DNA from: an uncultured Clostridia bacterium
GTDB lineage: Bacteria > Bacillota > Clostridia > TANB77 > CAG-508
NCBI GenBank assembly: GCA_934149165.1
Contig: CAKPDY010000008.1
Span: forward strand, 1-55,216
Direction: 5' to 3'
DNA: 55,216 nucleotides
Part shown: piece after piece, positions 37,053-46,347 of the stretch
Numbering within the stretch: the first letter of the stretch is position 1
Layout of the letters: the number at the start of each line of letters is the position of its first letter
Made by a program: the position numbers and the translations under genes
Notes under the pieces: generated by a model
Database searches by the model: none
What the model was told of the DNA's origin: nothing
What the model saw: the letters and a program-made list of their open reading frames with translations, nothing else

Positions 37053-37370
37053 TTATCTTGTTTGTGTTTGTGTTTTTGATTGTTTTTTTATTTTTCCATT
37101 TTCATCTTTTACATATACTTTACCAGTTTTATCATCAATTCTTTTTATAATATTTCCCTTTTTGTCTACAGTTTTTGTATATGTACCTACTGGTATAGCT
37201 AATTCAGTCATTTGTTCAGTATATGTTCTTGCATATTCTGGATCCATTTTTAATGTATATTCCTTATCATTTAAAACTGCACTAAATGGTCCCATTACTA
37301 ATTTAATTTTTTCAACTTCCTTTTCAAATGAAGTTACTTTTTTTGATGATTTTGCATTTGCATCACTCAT
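37053..37370 (-). CDS. Hypothetical 105-residue hydrophilic protein, conjugation-associated
   Basis: No family recognised. It is a charged protein without membrane segments: a Lys-rich N-terminus, a central VMGPFSAVLNDKEYTLKMD stretch, and a Lys/Thr/Gln-rich tail (KVYVKDENGKIKK, then KTQTQTR). It lies 58 bases upstream of the virD4-like gene and 31 bases downstream of another unknown gene on the same strand, so probably one operon. A cytosolic accessory of the transfer system is plausible, from position only. Confidence 0.6.
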   Translation of the reverse strand: MSDANAKSSKKVTSFEKEVEKIKLVMGPFSAVLNDKEYTLKMDPEYARTYTEQMTELAIPVGTYTKTVDKKGNIIKRIDDKTGKVYVKDENGKIKKQSKTQTQTR

Positions 37371-37401
37371 CCTTTTTCCACTCTCCTCTTTTTAATTTTT
37401 T

Positions 37402-37926
37402 TTATTTTTTATCTTCCCTAATTTCAAAAGCAAAATATGGTTTATTTGGTTGTAACATACACTTACCTTTGACTTCATTTGTTTCTTTATCAAAATATAA
37501 TGTTGGTTTAATTTCTTCAGTTGTTACTGGGTCAATAATAGAAATTGGTCTTTTCAAATTTGGTGTATATTTAAATTCTTTAAATGATGTTTCATTTTCA
37601 GAATATAGTGTATCAAACTTAACTGGCATAGGTTTTTTTGATATTTTTACCTTGTCATTTTGTAATATTCCCATATTTACAACAACTCTATTATTTGCAA
37701 AGGATAAAATAATTAATTGATTTCCTTCTTCTTTTGGATTATCAACAAAAAATGTTTTTCTGGTTGCATTCTCTCTTAATTCCTCTGAAAATTCTAATCT
37801 TTCAATAGTAAATTTTGGTGAACCCTTTAAAACTTCTTCTTTATCCGTTTTATTTAATTGATATATTACTGTATTAACATCTTTTGGATCTGTAATACTA
37901 AAGTGCTTACCTTGTAAGCTTTCCAT
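37402..37926 (-). CDS. Hypothetical 174-residue protein, conjugation-associated
   Basis: No family recognised. Soluble and mixed charge, with several short beta-strand-like stretches (QLIILSFANNRVVVNMGI, KPTLYFDKET, KPYFAFEIRED). First gene of the probable operon with 37053-37370 and virD4. A GGAGAGGGGTG purine run lies directly upstream of the ATG at 37926. The next 195 bases upstream are AT-rich and hold no gene. Confidence 0.6.
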   Translation of the reverse strand: MESLQGKHFSITDPKDVNTVIYQLNKTDKEEVLKGSPKFTIERLEFSEELRENATRKTFFVDNPKEEGNQLIILSFANNRVVVNMGILQNDKVKISKKPMPVKFDTLYSENETSFKEFKYTPNLKRPISIIDPVTTEEIKPTLYFDKETNEVKGKCMLQPNKPYFAFEIREDKK

Positions 37927-38121
37927 ATACCATACACCCCTCTCCTATGAACCCTAATCATAGTTAGTCTTTAGTAATTCACATTATTAATTATACCTTT
38001 TTTTGACTTTAATGTCAATGTTTTTACGTAAACTTCTATGTTTATATTTTAATATTTATTAAAGTTCATACTACTAAAGCAAATTTAATAAATATAGTGG
38101 TTTGAATTGCAACTAACCACT

Positions 38122-39036
38122 TTATACTGTTCTAGGTTTAAATTTTGAAACATTACTTAAATCCCTAAATAATTGTGTTTCTTTATCAGTTATATCTGTT
38201 GGAACAACAATTTTAACTTCTGCAACTAAATCTCCACGTCCACCATTTTCGTTTTTATATCCTTTTCCCGGAATTCTTAATAATTCTCCACTTTGTGTTC
38301 CTTTAGGAATAATTACTGTAACATTATCATCAATAGCAGAAACTGTTGCTTTTGTGCCTAACACAGCCTCCCATGGTGTAATTAATAAATTAGAATACAT
38401 ATCATTTCCTATTAGTCTAAACTTTTGACTATCTTGTATATTAATCTTTATAAACAAATCTCCATTACTTCCACCATTTTCGCCACTTTTACCTTGACCT
38501 GCTAATCTTATTTTTTCATTATTTTGAATTCCAGCAGGTATTTTAACATCGTAATTTTTTATTTTTCCATCAATAGTTTTTAATGCAATTTTCTTTTGTG
38601 AACCATAAAAAGCCTCATTTATTGATATATTAATTTGTGCATTTATATTATCACCCTTTTTTGGTATTTTTCCATTTGGTTCTTGTAAATCTTTAAAATT
38701 GCCTGCTTCCATTTTTTTATTATCACCTGTTCCGAAAAACATATTAAAAAATTCACCAAATTTTGATACCCTAGAGTATACTTCATTTTCATCTTTTCCT
38801 TTTTTTCTACCTACATAATTATTCCACATTCTATCATATTTTCTTTTTGCACTTGTTTCTGTTAAAACTCTGTAAGCTTCATTTATATCTTTAAACCTTT
38901 CTTCAGCATTTTTATTTCCAATATTCACATCAGGGTGGTATTTTTTTGCTTGTTCTCTATATGCCATTTTTATTTGTTCAGCTGTTACTTTATTTGTTTC
39001 TAAACCTAAAATTTTATAATAATCTTTGAAAATCAT
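38122..39036 (-). CDS. DnaJ-type co-chaperone without zinc finger (CbpA-like)
   Basis: 304 residues. The J-domain occupies residues 3-70 with the HPD motif in AKKYHPDVN. A linker rather than a Cys-rich zinc finger follows, then two C-terminal substrate-binding beta domains (INISINEAFYGSQKKI; GDLFIKINIQ; IPGKGYKNENGGRGDLVAEV). This is a class B Hsp40 that would stimulate DnaK ATPase. I chose ATG 39036 because GGGGGATG lies just upstream; an earlier ATG at 39072 lacks an RBS. A short inverted repeat AGTGGTT/AACCACT at 38096-38121 touches the stop and may be a weak terminator. Confidence 0.9.
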   Translation of the reverse strand: MIFKDYYKILGLETNKVTAEQIKMAYREQAKKYHPDVNIGNKNAEERFKDINEAYRVLTETSAKRKYDRMWNNYVGRKKGKDENEVYSRVSKFGEFFNMFFGTGDNKKMEAGNFKDLQEPNGKIPKKGDNINAQINISINEAFYGSQKKIALKTIDGKIKNYDVKIPAGIQNNEKIRLAGQGKSGENGGSNGDLFIKINIQDSQKFRLIGNDMYSNLLITPWEAVLGTKATVSAIDDNVTVIIPKGTQSGELLRIPGKGYKNENGGRGDLVAEVKIVVPTDITDKETQLFRDLSNVSKFKPRTV

Positions 39037-39116
39037 TTTACATCCCCCTACTGCTTTTTCTTTTGGCATCATTATAACATATTTTTTTTGTTTTGTAATT
39101 ATTTTTATAATTTTTT

Positions 39117-40199
39117 TTAAAACGCATTAAATATCATCTCATCTAGCAAATCTGTGTACGTTTTTCCACATTTATTCCATAATTGTGGATACATACTTAT
39201 AGTTGTGAATCCAGGCATTGTATTAATTTCATTTAAATAAATTTCTTGAGTATCTTTATCTATGAAAAAGTCAACTCTTGAAACACCTTTTGCATCAACT
39301 GCTTTATATGCTTTTTCAGCAATTTTTCTTATTTTTTCTGATAATTCATTACTTATATTTGCTGGAATTTCAACTTTTGATTCACTATTATTGTATTTTG
39401 CATTAAAACTATAAAAATTTTCAGCTGGCAATATTTCCCCAACACATGAAGTTTGTACTATTTCATTTCCTATTACTGCACATTCAAGTTCACGTGCATT
39501 AATACTTTCTTCAATTAAAATCTTTTTATCAAACTGTGTTGCATATTTTATTGCATCTTTTAATTCACTTAAATTATTTGCCTTGTTTATACCTACTGAA
39601 GAACCTGAATTTGATGGTTTTACAAATACTGGTAATCCTAATTTTTCTATAATTAATTTACATATTTCTTCTATGTTAAATATTTCTTCATCAAAATTTT
39701 CATTTATGTACACATATTGTGAATTTGCTGATTTTTCCGAATTTTTATATTCAAATTTTCTTATGTATATATATTTTACCTGATTAATATTTGCTTTATC
39801 AAGAATAATTTTTGTGTAAACTTTATCCATACATAAACTTGACCCTAAGATTCTACAACCAACATATGGAATATTTAATAACTCAAACAGACCCTGAATT
39901 GCGCCATCTTCCCCATACAAGCCGTGCAAAACTGGAAATGCAACATCTAATTGTTTTAACAATTTTGTTGGATTTTCAATTATTTCAAGTTCTTCTGGTT
40001 CTTTTCCTATTTCCAAAATTTCCATTTCATTTATATTTTTTGTATATAAATACCATTCACCATTTTTATTTATATATATAGGTACAATTTCGTATTTTTC
40101 TTTATTCAAGTTTTTTAAAACTGAACTTCCAGACACAATTGAAACATCGTGCTCTGTTGACATTCCGCCAAATATAACACCTAATTTAATTTTACTCAT
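39117..40199 (-). CDS. ddl: D-alanine--D-alanine ligase
   Basis: 360 residues. ATP-grasp ligase that makes D-Ala-D-Ala for peptidoglycan in the cytosol. Visible: N-terminal VIFGGMSTEHDVSIVSG; VFPVLHG-type segment (AFPVLHGLYGEDGAIQGL); PVFVKPSNSGSSVGI ATP-binding motif; ELECAVIGN; and C-terminal EINTMPGFTTISMYPQLW with the metal-binding Glu-x-Asn. Its ATG overlaps the end of murF by eight bases, so translation is coupled with the next cell-wall step in the pathway. Confidence 0.96.
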   Translation of the reverse strand: MSKIKLGVIFGGMSTEHDVSIVSGSSVLKNLNKEKYEIVPIYINKNGEWYLYTKNINEMEILEIGKEPEELEIIENPTKLLKQLDVAFPVLHGLYGEDGAIQGLFELLNIPYVGCRILGSSLCMDKVYTKIILDKANINQVKYIYIRKFEYKNSEKSANSQYVYINENFDEEIFNIEEICKLIIEKLGLPVFVKPSNSGSSVGINKANNLSELKDAIKYATQFDKKILIEESINARELECAVIGNEIVQTSCVGEILPAENFYSFNAKYNNSESKVEIPANISNELSEKIRKIAEKAYKAVDAKGVSRVDFFIDKDTQEIYLNEINTMPGFTTISMYPQLWNKCGKTYTDLLDEMIFNAF

Positions 40200-41574
40200 A
40201 TAATTTACAAATCCCTTCTACTATTTCCTTAAATTTCATTCCATTTGATGCTTTAACAAAAATAATATCATCCTGTTGTATTATTTTTAATATAACCTCT
40301 ACTGCTTGTTTATTAGTATTACAATGGAAAACATTTTTATTTTTTTGTATAACAGTATCAGATATTACTTTCCCCATTTCACCTACAGTTACTAATATAT
40401 CTATTTTATTTTCTAAAATTTCTTTTCCAACTTTTTTATGCAATTCATAAGAAAATTCACCAAGCTCTAGCATATCGCCTAAAACAGCAATTTTTCTATT
40501 CGCACTTGCTTTTGATAAATACTCAATTCCTGCTTTCATTGAATCATAATTAGCATTATAGCAATCATTTATAAGCAAAACATTATTTTTTAAATTAATA
40601 AGTTCCATTCTGCTTTTTGTAAGTTCAAATTTTTGAATACCATATTTAATATTTTTAGCAGATATTTTTAATATTTTTCCAACCATTACTGCACACAATG
40701 CATTATAAACAAAATGCTCACCACCAACTGGAACTATTATTTTTTCCTTTTCATTAATATTAACCATAAATTCACTTGAATCTTCTTTTAATACTATGTT
40801 TTCTGCCATTGTATTACTTAAATTATGAATTCCATATGTATATAAATTTATATTTTTTTCATTACTTGCCCAATCATGTAATAAATCATTATCATTATTT
40901 ACAATTAATACACCATCTTGTTTTAAACCATCCAAAATTTCTAATTTTGCCTTCAAAATATTTTCCCTTGACCCCAAATTTCCTATATGTGATGTTCCAA
41001 CATTTGTTATAATAGCAATATTAGGTTTAGCAATTTTAGAAAGAAGACTTATTTCGCCTAAATTATTCATTCCCATCTCAACAACAAGTGCATTATGCTC
41101 TTTTAGTCCCAAAATTGTTAATGGTAAACCAATATGATTATTTAAATTTCCTTGTGTTTTTAATACATTAAACTCTGTACCAACAACACTTGCAACAATA
41201 TCCTTTGTACTTGTTTTTCCTACACTACCTGTTATTGCTATAACTGGTATATTATATAAATCTCTTTTATAAGAAGCCATTTCTTGTAATGCTTTAATTG
41301 TATTTTCAACTAAAATACAACTAGTTTCCTTATACTTATTTTTTATATCTTCTGATGGTGTAACACCTTGCAATATACATACCTTAGCACCTTTTTTAAA
41401 AGCATCTTCAAACAACATATTTCCATCAAAATTTTCGCCTTTTATTCCAACATATACATCATTTTGTTGTATTGTTCTTGTGTCTTTTGAAAAATTTTCA
41501 CAAACAGTTTCTTCATTTCCCCATAGTAATTTTCCTTTGCATATTTTTATTATATCTCTAATTTTTATATTCAT
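40192..41574 (-). CDS. murF: UDP-MurNAc-tripeptide--D-Ala-D-Ala ligase
   Basis: 460 residues. Cytosolic Mur ligase that adds the Ddl product to UDP-MurNAc-tripeptide. N-terminal substrate domain; ATP loop ITGSVGKTSTKDIV near 113; TQGNLNNHIGLPLTIL; VVEMGMNNLGEI; central NDCYNANYDSMKAGI; C-terminal AVLGDMLELG. Length fits the family. RBS GGAGGCA lies before the ATG. The gene forms a two-gene cell-wall operon with ddl. Confidence 0.96.
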   Translation of the reverse strand: MNIKIRDIIKICKGKLLWGNEETVCENFSKDTRTIQQNDVYVGIKGENFDGNMLFEDAFKKGAKVCILQGVTPSEDIKNKYKETSCILVENTIKALQEMASYKRDLYNIPVIAITGSVGKTSTKDIVASVVGTEFNVLKTQGNLNNHIGLPLTILGLKEHNALVVEMGMNNLGEISLLSKIAKPNIAIITNVGTSHIGNLGSRENILKAKLEILDGLKQDGVLIVNNDNDLLHDWASNEKNINLYTYGIHNLSNTMAENIVLKEDSSEFMVNINEKEKIIVPVGGEHFVYNALCAVMVGKILKISAKNIKYGIQKFELTKSRMELINLKNNVLLINDCYNANYDSMKAGIEYLSKASANRKIAVLGDMLELGEFSYELHKKVGKEILENKIDILVTVGEMGKVISDTVIQKNKNVFHCNTNKQAVEVILKIIQQDDIIFVKASNGMKFKEIVEGICKLYE

Positions 41575-41645
41575 TGTTTCTGCCTCCTTGATTTATTATA
41601 TTTACTTTTGCTATTTTATATCACTTAATATAATAAATCAAGTGG

Positions 41646-41684
41646 AAGGAACCAATGGTTCTTTCCCTTGGTTCCTTTTTTTAT
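41646..41684 (+). terminator. Hairpin with T-tract between SASP and murF
   Basis: AAGGAACCAA pairs with TTGGTTCCTT around a 12-base loop, followed on the plus strand by TTTTTATT. The T-tract faces the plus strand although both neighbouring genes are on the minus strand, so it would act on antisense transcription. On the minus strand it is only a stem-loop after the SASP gene. Confidence 0.6.
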
Positions 41685-41695
41685 TATTTTCCTTG

Positions 41696-41866
41696 TTAAA
41701 CACTTCTATTTGCAATCTCAATAGCCTTTTTCACAATATTACCACAATTCTTTGATGAAACATTCTGCCATCCGCCATCTTGTTTCACCTGTTCATATAC
41801 TCCAAGCTCTTTTGCTATCTCTACCTTTAATTCTTCTGACATCAAATTACCTCTTCTATTAGACAT
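41696..41866 (-). CDS. Small acid-soluble spore protein, alpha/beta type
   Basis: 56 residues. Matches the alpha/beta SASP pattern: MSNRRGNLMSEELKVEIAKE, then ELGV, V-K-Q-DGGW near residue 30, SSKNCGNIVKKAIEIA near the end. These proteins coat DNA in the forespore and protect it from UV and heat. A strong AGGAGG lies before the ATG. It should be made late in sporulation, in the forespore; no certain sigma-G promoter could be picked out. The N-terminal RRG resembles SspF-like members. Confidence 0.93.
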   Translation of the reverse strand: MSNRRGNLMSEELKVEIAKELGVYEQVKQDGGWQNVSSKNCGNIVKKAIEIANRSV

Positions 41867-41896
41867 AACAAATACCTCCTGTAAGTTTGAAACTCT

Positions 41897-41924
41897 ACCT
41901 AGTATAGAAATTATTCTACCAGGT
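41897..41924. promoter_or_regulatory. Imperfect inverted repeat upstream of the SASP gene
   Basis: ACCTAGTATAGAA and TTCTACCAGGT face each other around a short AT spacer, 31 bases upstream of the SASP ATG. It could be an operator or a leader stem-loop. The match is imperfect and chance cannot be excluded. Confidence 0.3.
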
Positions 41925-41999
41925 TAATATTATTATAAACATTTTTCGACATTTTATTCTGTATTTTTCTTAATTAATTACCATTATTTAGAAATTATA

Positions 42000-43385
42000 T
42001 TACATAGTTAAAATTCCATTTGGTGTATCTAAAATAACTAACACATCTTCTTCTTTACCTGTTTCAACATTTATATAAATTAAAAACTCCCTATCTTCAA
42101 CTTTTCCTTTAAACTCCCAACATAAAATTTCAGTTTTATATTCAGTTGGAATCATTGCTAATCCTTCACTTGTTATTTCCAAATTTTTATTAATTTTCTC
42201 TCTAGCCTTTTCTTTAGATATTTTAGGTGTTACAAAATTTCTTCGTTCATGTGAATTTAAATATCCACTTGTTTCCATTCCCAATATTTCTCCATTATCT
42301 AATGCAACTTTTAATTTTACTAAATCTGAATAAACAGTTACATTATCTTGTTCATATGCATAATTTATTGTCACTATTCCATTTTGTTTCAAATAATAAG
42401 TTGGTTTCATATTATATATTCCTCTGGAATCCAAGAATTTTTTCCCAATTTCATTTGCATCTTCTTGTGATATAACCTCTGTTGTTACTTCTCTTGTACT
42501 ATTTGAAAATACCACATGACCACCCTTTTGTGATATTGATACCCATGCATTTACTCCATCATTTTTTATAATTGAAAAATCATAAGATTGTATATTTGCA
42601 TTTTGTGTTAATCCATTTGAATTTATTTCTTTTATGTTCTCATTTCCAATAAATTCAATAGCTTTCTGTTTAGCAGTTTCTTCATCAATTTCTTCCCCTA
42701 CTAATCCTTTTCTTTCTGGATTTGTCATATGTTCAGAAAATGCACCATCATATATTAAACCAGCATATTCGTGAAAATTTTCTTCTAAATTTGTAAAACT
42801 ATCTTTAGAAATATTACTAACTTCCTGTGCAAAAACAGGAGTTCCTTTTTTAGTTAATTCACCCCATTTTATTCTTCCTTCATTTAAATCTGTAGATAAT
42901 TGATTTAGTGTATTTTTTAGTTCAACACTATATTTATGCAACTCTGTTAAATTATTTAATTCTTCTTGTGTTAATTCCACATTATTAATATTTTTTCTTG
43001 ATAAAGAATAACTATAATCACTAACTTGATTTAAAAATTTAGCTGTATTTTCTAACTCTGAGCTACTAATTGGTAAACGTGATAAATAACTTTGTGCTAA
43101 ATTTGCTTCCCTCCATACATATGTTAATGTTTCTGCTCCATGTTCTGGAGTATTTGATACCAATGATTTTGCTAAATATACTTCTACACTATCTACATAA
43201 TCTACCAACTCATAAAATGCTAAATTATATGAATTTTCTGCAGCCTGTCTATAATCTCTTTGTTTTTTATATGTGTATAATCCCAATATTACTATTATAG
43301 CTACTAACACAACTACTAAAGTTAACATATGTCTATCTTTTAATCTATTTTTCCAATCATAAACCTTTTGTTTTACACTTGTCAT
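42000..43385 (-). CDS. ypeB: Germination protein YpeB
   Basis: 461 residues. One N-terminal membrane segment (about 20-40, MLTLVVVLVAIIVILGLYTY), a helical region, then PepSY-like domains (EIDEETAKQKAIEFIG; SQEDANEIGKKFLDSRGI; SKEKAREKINKNLEI). YpeB partners with the cortex-lytic enzyme SleB in the spore and is needed for its stability and localisation. It follows sleB by 45 bases in the same direction, the standard sleB-ypeB operon, presumably transcribed in the forespore. Confidence 0.95.
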   Translation of the reverse strand: MTSVKQKVYDWKNRLKDRHMLTLVVVLVAIIVILGLYTYKKQRDYRQAAENSYNLAFYELVDYVDSVEVYLAKSLVSNTPEHGAETLTYVWREANLAQSYLSRLPISSSELENTAKFLNQVSDYSYSLSRKNINNVELTQEELNNLTELHKYSVELKNTLNQLSTDLNEGRIKWGELTKKGTPVFAQEVSNISKDSFTNLEENFHEYAGLIYDGAFSEHMTNPERKGLVGEEIDEETAKQKAIEFIGNENIKEINSNGLTQNANIQSYDFSIIKNDGVNAWVSISQKGGHVVFSNSTREVTTEVISQEDANEIGKKFLDSRGIYNMKPTYYLKQNGIVTINYAYEQDNVTVYSDLVKLKVALDNGEILGMETSGYLNSHERRNFVTPKISKEKAREKINKNLEITSEGLAMIPTEYKTEILCWEFKGKVEDREFLIYINVETGKEEDVLVILDTPNGILTM

Positions 43386-43430
43386 TTTTCTTTTCCCCCT
43401 TACGCTAATTACGCCTATTTTTTAATTTTA

Positions 43431-43904
43431 TTATTTACAAAATCTATGTTTTCCAATTGTTTTTATCAATGGTCTAGACCATATCCATGAATTTGTTGCT
43501 GTATCTGGATTAAAATAATATATTGCACCATTTGTTGGGTCCCATCCATTTAAGGCATCTTGTGCAGCTTTAACTACTGTGGAACCATTTTCTAATGGCA
43601 CATTTATTTGACCATCTGATACAGCAGTAAATGCACCTGGCTGATATATTACCCCTGCAATTGTATTTGGAAAGCTAGAATGTTTTACTCTATTTAAAAT
43701 AACAGCACCTACTGCAACCTGACCTTCATAACTTTCACCTCTTGCTTCACCATTTATTGCTCTTGCCAACAATTGTACATCTGAAATTGAATTACTATTT
43801 GCAGCATTTGTTTTTTCTGAATTATTTATACATAAAATGCATATACCAATAACAGTACATAAAGCTATTATTAAAATATATTTTTTTATAAATTTAAATT
43901 TCAA
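43431..43904 (-). CDS. sleB: Spore cortex-lytic enzyme / SleB-type cell wall hydrolase
   Basis: 157 residues. Signal peptide or membrane segment at 9-26 followed directly by the SleB catalytic domain: LARAINGEARGESYEGQVAV with the catalytic Glu, VILNRVKHSSFPNTI, GAFTAVSDG, and the C-terminal YYFNPDTATNSWIWSR. It lacks the N-terminal peptidoglycan-binding domain of Bacillus SleB, as in many clostridial forms. The start is TTG, seven bases after GAGGTG; no ATG is available in frame. Confidence 0.93.
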   Translation of the reverse strand: MKFKFIKKYILIIALCTVIGICILCINNSEKTNAANSNSISDVQLLARAINGEARGESYEGQVAVGAVILNRVKHSSFPNTIAGVIYQPGAFTAVSDGQINVPLENGSTVVKAAQDALNGWDPTNGAIYYFNPDTATNSWIWSRPLIKTIGKHRFCK

Positions 43905-44064
43905 TGTTTACACCTCATTTCATTATGTTTATAGTTAATATTAAAATAACCTGTTTTGGAAAATTTATTCATAAAAAATTGTAGCATTGAAAATTTTGTG
44001 ATAAAATGAAATTGAAAACAAAACTTACTGAAATTTATAAATAAAGAAAGGAATGTAATAATAT

Positions 44065-45205
44065 ATGAAAAGAGTTTTAATATTGTATGCAAAATATGGT
44101 GGTGGTCATTTATCTGCTGCAAGTGCATTAAATACATATTTGGAGGAGAATTATTTTTTCAATACACATATAAAATGTGTTGACTGTGTTGAATATATAA
44201 GTCCCTTTATTAGTAATTTAACTACAGGAGCTTACAAAAATATGGCAAAAAAAGTACCTTGGGCATGGAAAAGGGTTTATTATGGTTCTGAAAAACGGAT
44301 TACTTGAAAACTTAAGTGAATATGCCATAAAACATATGGCTAATAAATTATATACTTTATTTAAGCAATTTTTACCAGATATAGTAATTTCAACACATCC
44401 ATTTGGAAGTCAAATGACAAGTTATATAAAAGAACATGAAAATTATGAATGCACACTAGCTACAATATTAACAGATTTTGCATTACATGAACAATGGTTA
44501 GTTGGAAAAGATTATTGTGATTACTTCTTTGTTTCTAATGAAGACATGAAACAAGGTTTACTTGCAAATAATGTTCCTGACAGCAAAATATTTGTAACAG
44601 GAGTTCCTTTATCTGAAAGATTTTTAGACAAATTTGATGATGATAAAACTTATAAAATTTTTCAATTACATAAAAATAAAAAAGTTATTATATTCTTTGG
44701 TGGCGGTGAGTTTGGATTAGGAGAAAAAAGAACAATTAAAGTTTTACGAAGCCTAGTAAAACACCTTGATGAATACCAAATAGTTGCTATTTCTGGAAAA
44801 AACCAAAAAATGTGTAATGAATTTTTGCGTTTATCGAAATCATTAAAAAATGATGATTTACATGTTTTAATATATACAAAATATGTTCCAGAATTAATGC
44901 ATATTTCCTCTCTTGTTGTTACAAAACCTGGTGGACTAACTTCTTCTGAAAGCCTAGCCTCTGGTTTACCAATGCTTATTGTAAATCCAATTCCAGGTCA
45001 AGAAGAACAAAATGCAGAATTCCTAGAAAAATCAGGAGCTGGTATTTGGTTAAGAAATAATGATAATATTGATGATGTTGTTAATAATCTATTATCAGAC
45101 CCAGAAAAACTTGAACAAATGAAGGAAAATTGTTTAAAACTTAGTAAAAAAGATTCTACTAAAAATATTTGTACTACTATTTTAGGTGAACAAGATTTTT
45201 GTTAA
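44065..45205 (+). CDS. MGDG synthase/UgtP-type diacylglycerol glycosyltransferase, CGG shift
   Basis: 379 residues if the in-frame CGG at 44296-44298 is passed by a +1 shift (77 + 302). The N-terminal half has YAKYGGGHLSAASAL (the GGGH donor-side loop of MGDG synthases) and VPWAWKRVYYGSEK. The shifted frame continues GLLENLSEYA, then PDIVISTHPFGSQM, VTGVPLSERF, FFGGGEFGLG, KPGGLTSSESLASGLP and NPIPGQEEQNA of GT28 nucleotide-sugar binding. The enzyme makes glycolipid at the membrane for envelope or lipoteichoic anchors. Unshifted, it would stop after 80 residues, and the C-terminal part would begin at an internal ATG without an RBS. Convergent with recR across a terminator. Confidence 0.9.
44296..44298 (+). 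other. In-frame CGG, +1 shift site in the glycosyltransferase gene
   Basis: Codons tct gaa aaa cgg att act tga: a stop follows three codons after CGG. Skipping the C gives gaa aaa gga tta ctt, i.e. GSEKGLLENLS. UgtP/MGDG-synthase relatives typically have a K-G at this point (as in SQKG), so the one-residue glycine reading fits. Confidence 0.88.
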
Positions 45206-45254
45206 ATTTTTGTATAAAGAACCATTTCATATTAATTTGAATATAATAAAAACA

Positions 45255-45286
45255 AATGAACTTTAAGCATATTCTTAAAGTTCATT
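45255..45286. terminator. Bidirectional terminator between glycosyltransferase and recR
   Basis: AATGAACTTTAAG pairs perfectly with CTTAAAGTTCATT around CATATT, with A-rich and T-rich flanks. It serves both converging transcripts. Confidence 0.88.
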
Positions 45287-45299
45287 TTAACATACATTG

Positions 45300-45899
45300 T
45301 TAAATTTCATGTCTACCTTCTAAAGCCTTACTTAATGTAACTTCATCTGTATACTCTAAATCACCACCAACAGGAATTCCATGTGCAATTCTTGTAACCT
45401 TTACACCTAATGGTTTAATTAATTTAGATAAATACATAGCAGTTGCCTCACCTTCAACTCTTGGGTTTGTAGCAATTACAATTTCTTTAACATTTCCGTC
45501 CATAAGTCTTGCCAATAATTCCTTTATTTTTATATCATCAGGTCCAACTCCATTCATAGGAGAAACAACCCCATGAAGTACATGGTAAACTCCTTTAAAT
45601 TCATGTGTTCTTTCCATTGCCACAACATCTTTTACATCTTCAACAACACATATTAAAGACTTATCTCTACCACTATTTGCACAAATAGGGCAAGGGTCTG
45701 TATCTGTTATATTATAACATTGTGAACAATATTTCAAATTCTTCTTTGCACTAGTAATTGCTTCTATAAATTCATTTGTTTCTTCTTCACTTGCATTTAA
45801 AATATGAAAAGCCAACCTTGCAGCTGTTTTATTTCCTATACTAGGCAGTTTTTCAAATGCTTCAATTAACTTTTCTATTGATGGTGAATAATAACCCAT
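45300..45899 (-). CDS. recR: Recombination protein RecR
   Basis: 199 residues, the normal RecR length. N-terminal LIEAFEKLPSIGNKTAARLAFHIL-type HhH, a C4 zinc motif (YCSQCYNITDTDPCPIC), then Toprim (LICVVEDVKDVVAMERT; VKEIVIATNPRVEGEATA) and the C-terminal ARLIAHGIP-like RIAHGIPVGGDLEY. Acts in RecFOR loading of RecA at gaps. Follows ybaB by 46 bases in the conserved dnaX-ybaB-recR operon. Confidence 0.97.
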   Translation of the reverse strand: MGYYSPSIEKLIEAFEKLPSIGNKTAARLAFHILNASEEETNEFIEAITSAKKNLKYCSQCYNITDTDPCPICANSGRDKSLICVVEDVKDVVAMERTHEFKGVYHVLHGVVSPMNGVGPDDIKIKELLARLMDGNVKEIVIATNPRVEGEATAMYLSKLIKPLGVKVTRIAHGIPVGGDLEYTDEVTLSKALEGRHEI

Positions 45900-45945
45900 A
45901 TTTCCACATTTTCCTTTCTTTAGTTAATGTAATTAATATTATAAA

Positions 45946-46287
45946 TTACATCATTCCAGGAATATTATATTTGCTAAATTCCGCACTTTGAGCTGAATCA
46001 ACTTTTTTTAGTGCTTCATTAACACATGTTAAAATTAAATCCTCTAACATTTCAACATCATCTGGATCAACTGCTTCTTTTTTTATTTTTATTTCTTTTA
46101 TTAATTTTGCACCTGTAACTTTAACTTCTACAGCTCCGCCACCAGCTGATGCATCAAATTCCTTTAAAGCTAACTCCTCTTGTGATTTTTCCATATCTGC
46201 TTGCATTTTTTTTGCTTCTTTCATTAATTGACCGATGTTCATTCCACCGAACCCTCCCATACCTGGGAATCCTCCTCTTTTAGACAT
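45946..46287 (-). CDS. ybaB: YbaB/EbfC nucleoid-associated protein
   Basis: 113 residues. Gly/Met-rich start (GGFPGMGGFGGMNIGQLMKE), helix KKMQADMEKSQEEL, strand AGGGAVEVKVTG, and VDPDDVEMLEDLIL. It forms a dimer binding DNA. Lies between dnaX and recR, as in most Firmicutes. RBS AGGAGG precedes the ATG. Confidence 0.95.
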   Translation of the reverse strand: MSKRGGFPGMGGFGGMNIGQLMKEAKKMQADMEKSQEELALKEFDASAGGGAVEVKVTGAKLIKEIKIKKEAVDPDDVEMLEDLILTCVNEALKKVDSAQSAEFSKYNIPGMM

Positions 46288-46347
46288 TTTTAAATTCCTC
46301 CTTTTTATAAAATATGATTATTTTTTTTATTGTAGAGCTTACTTAAA

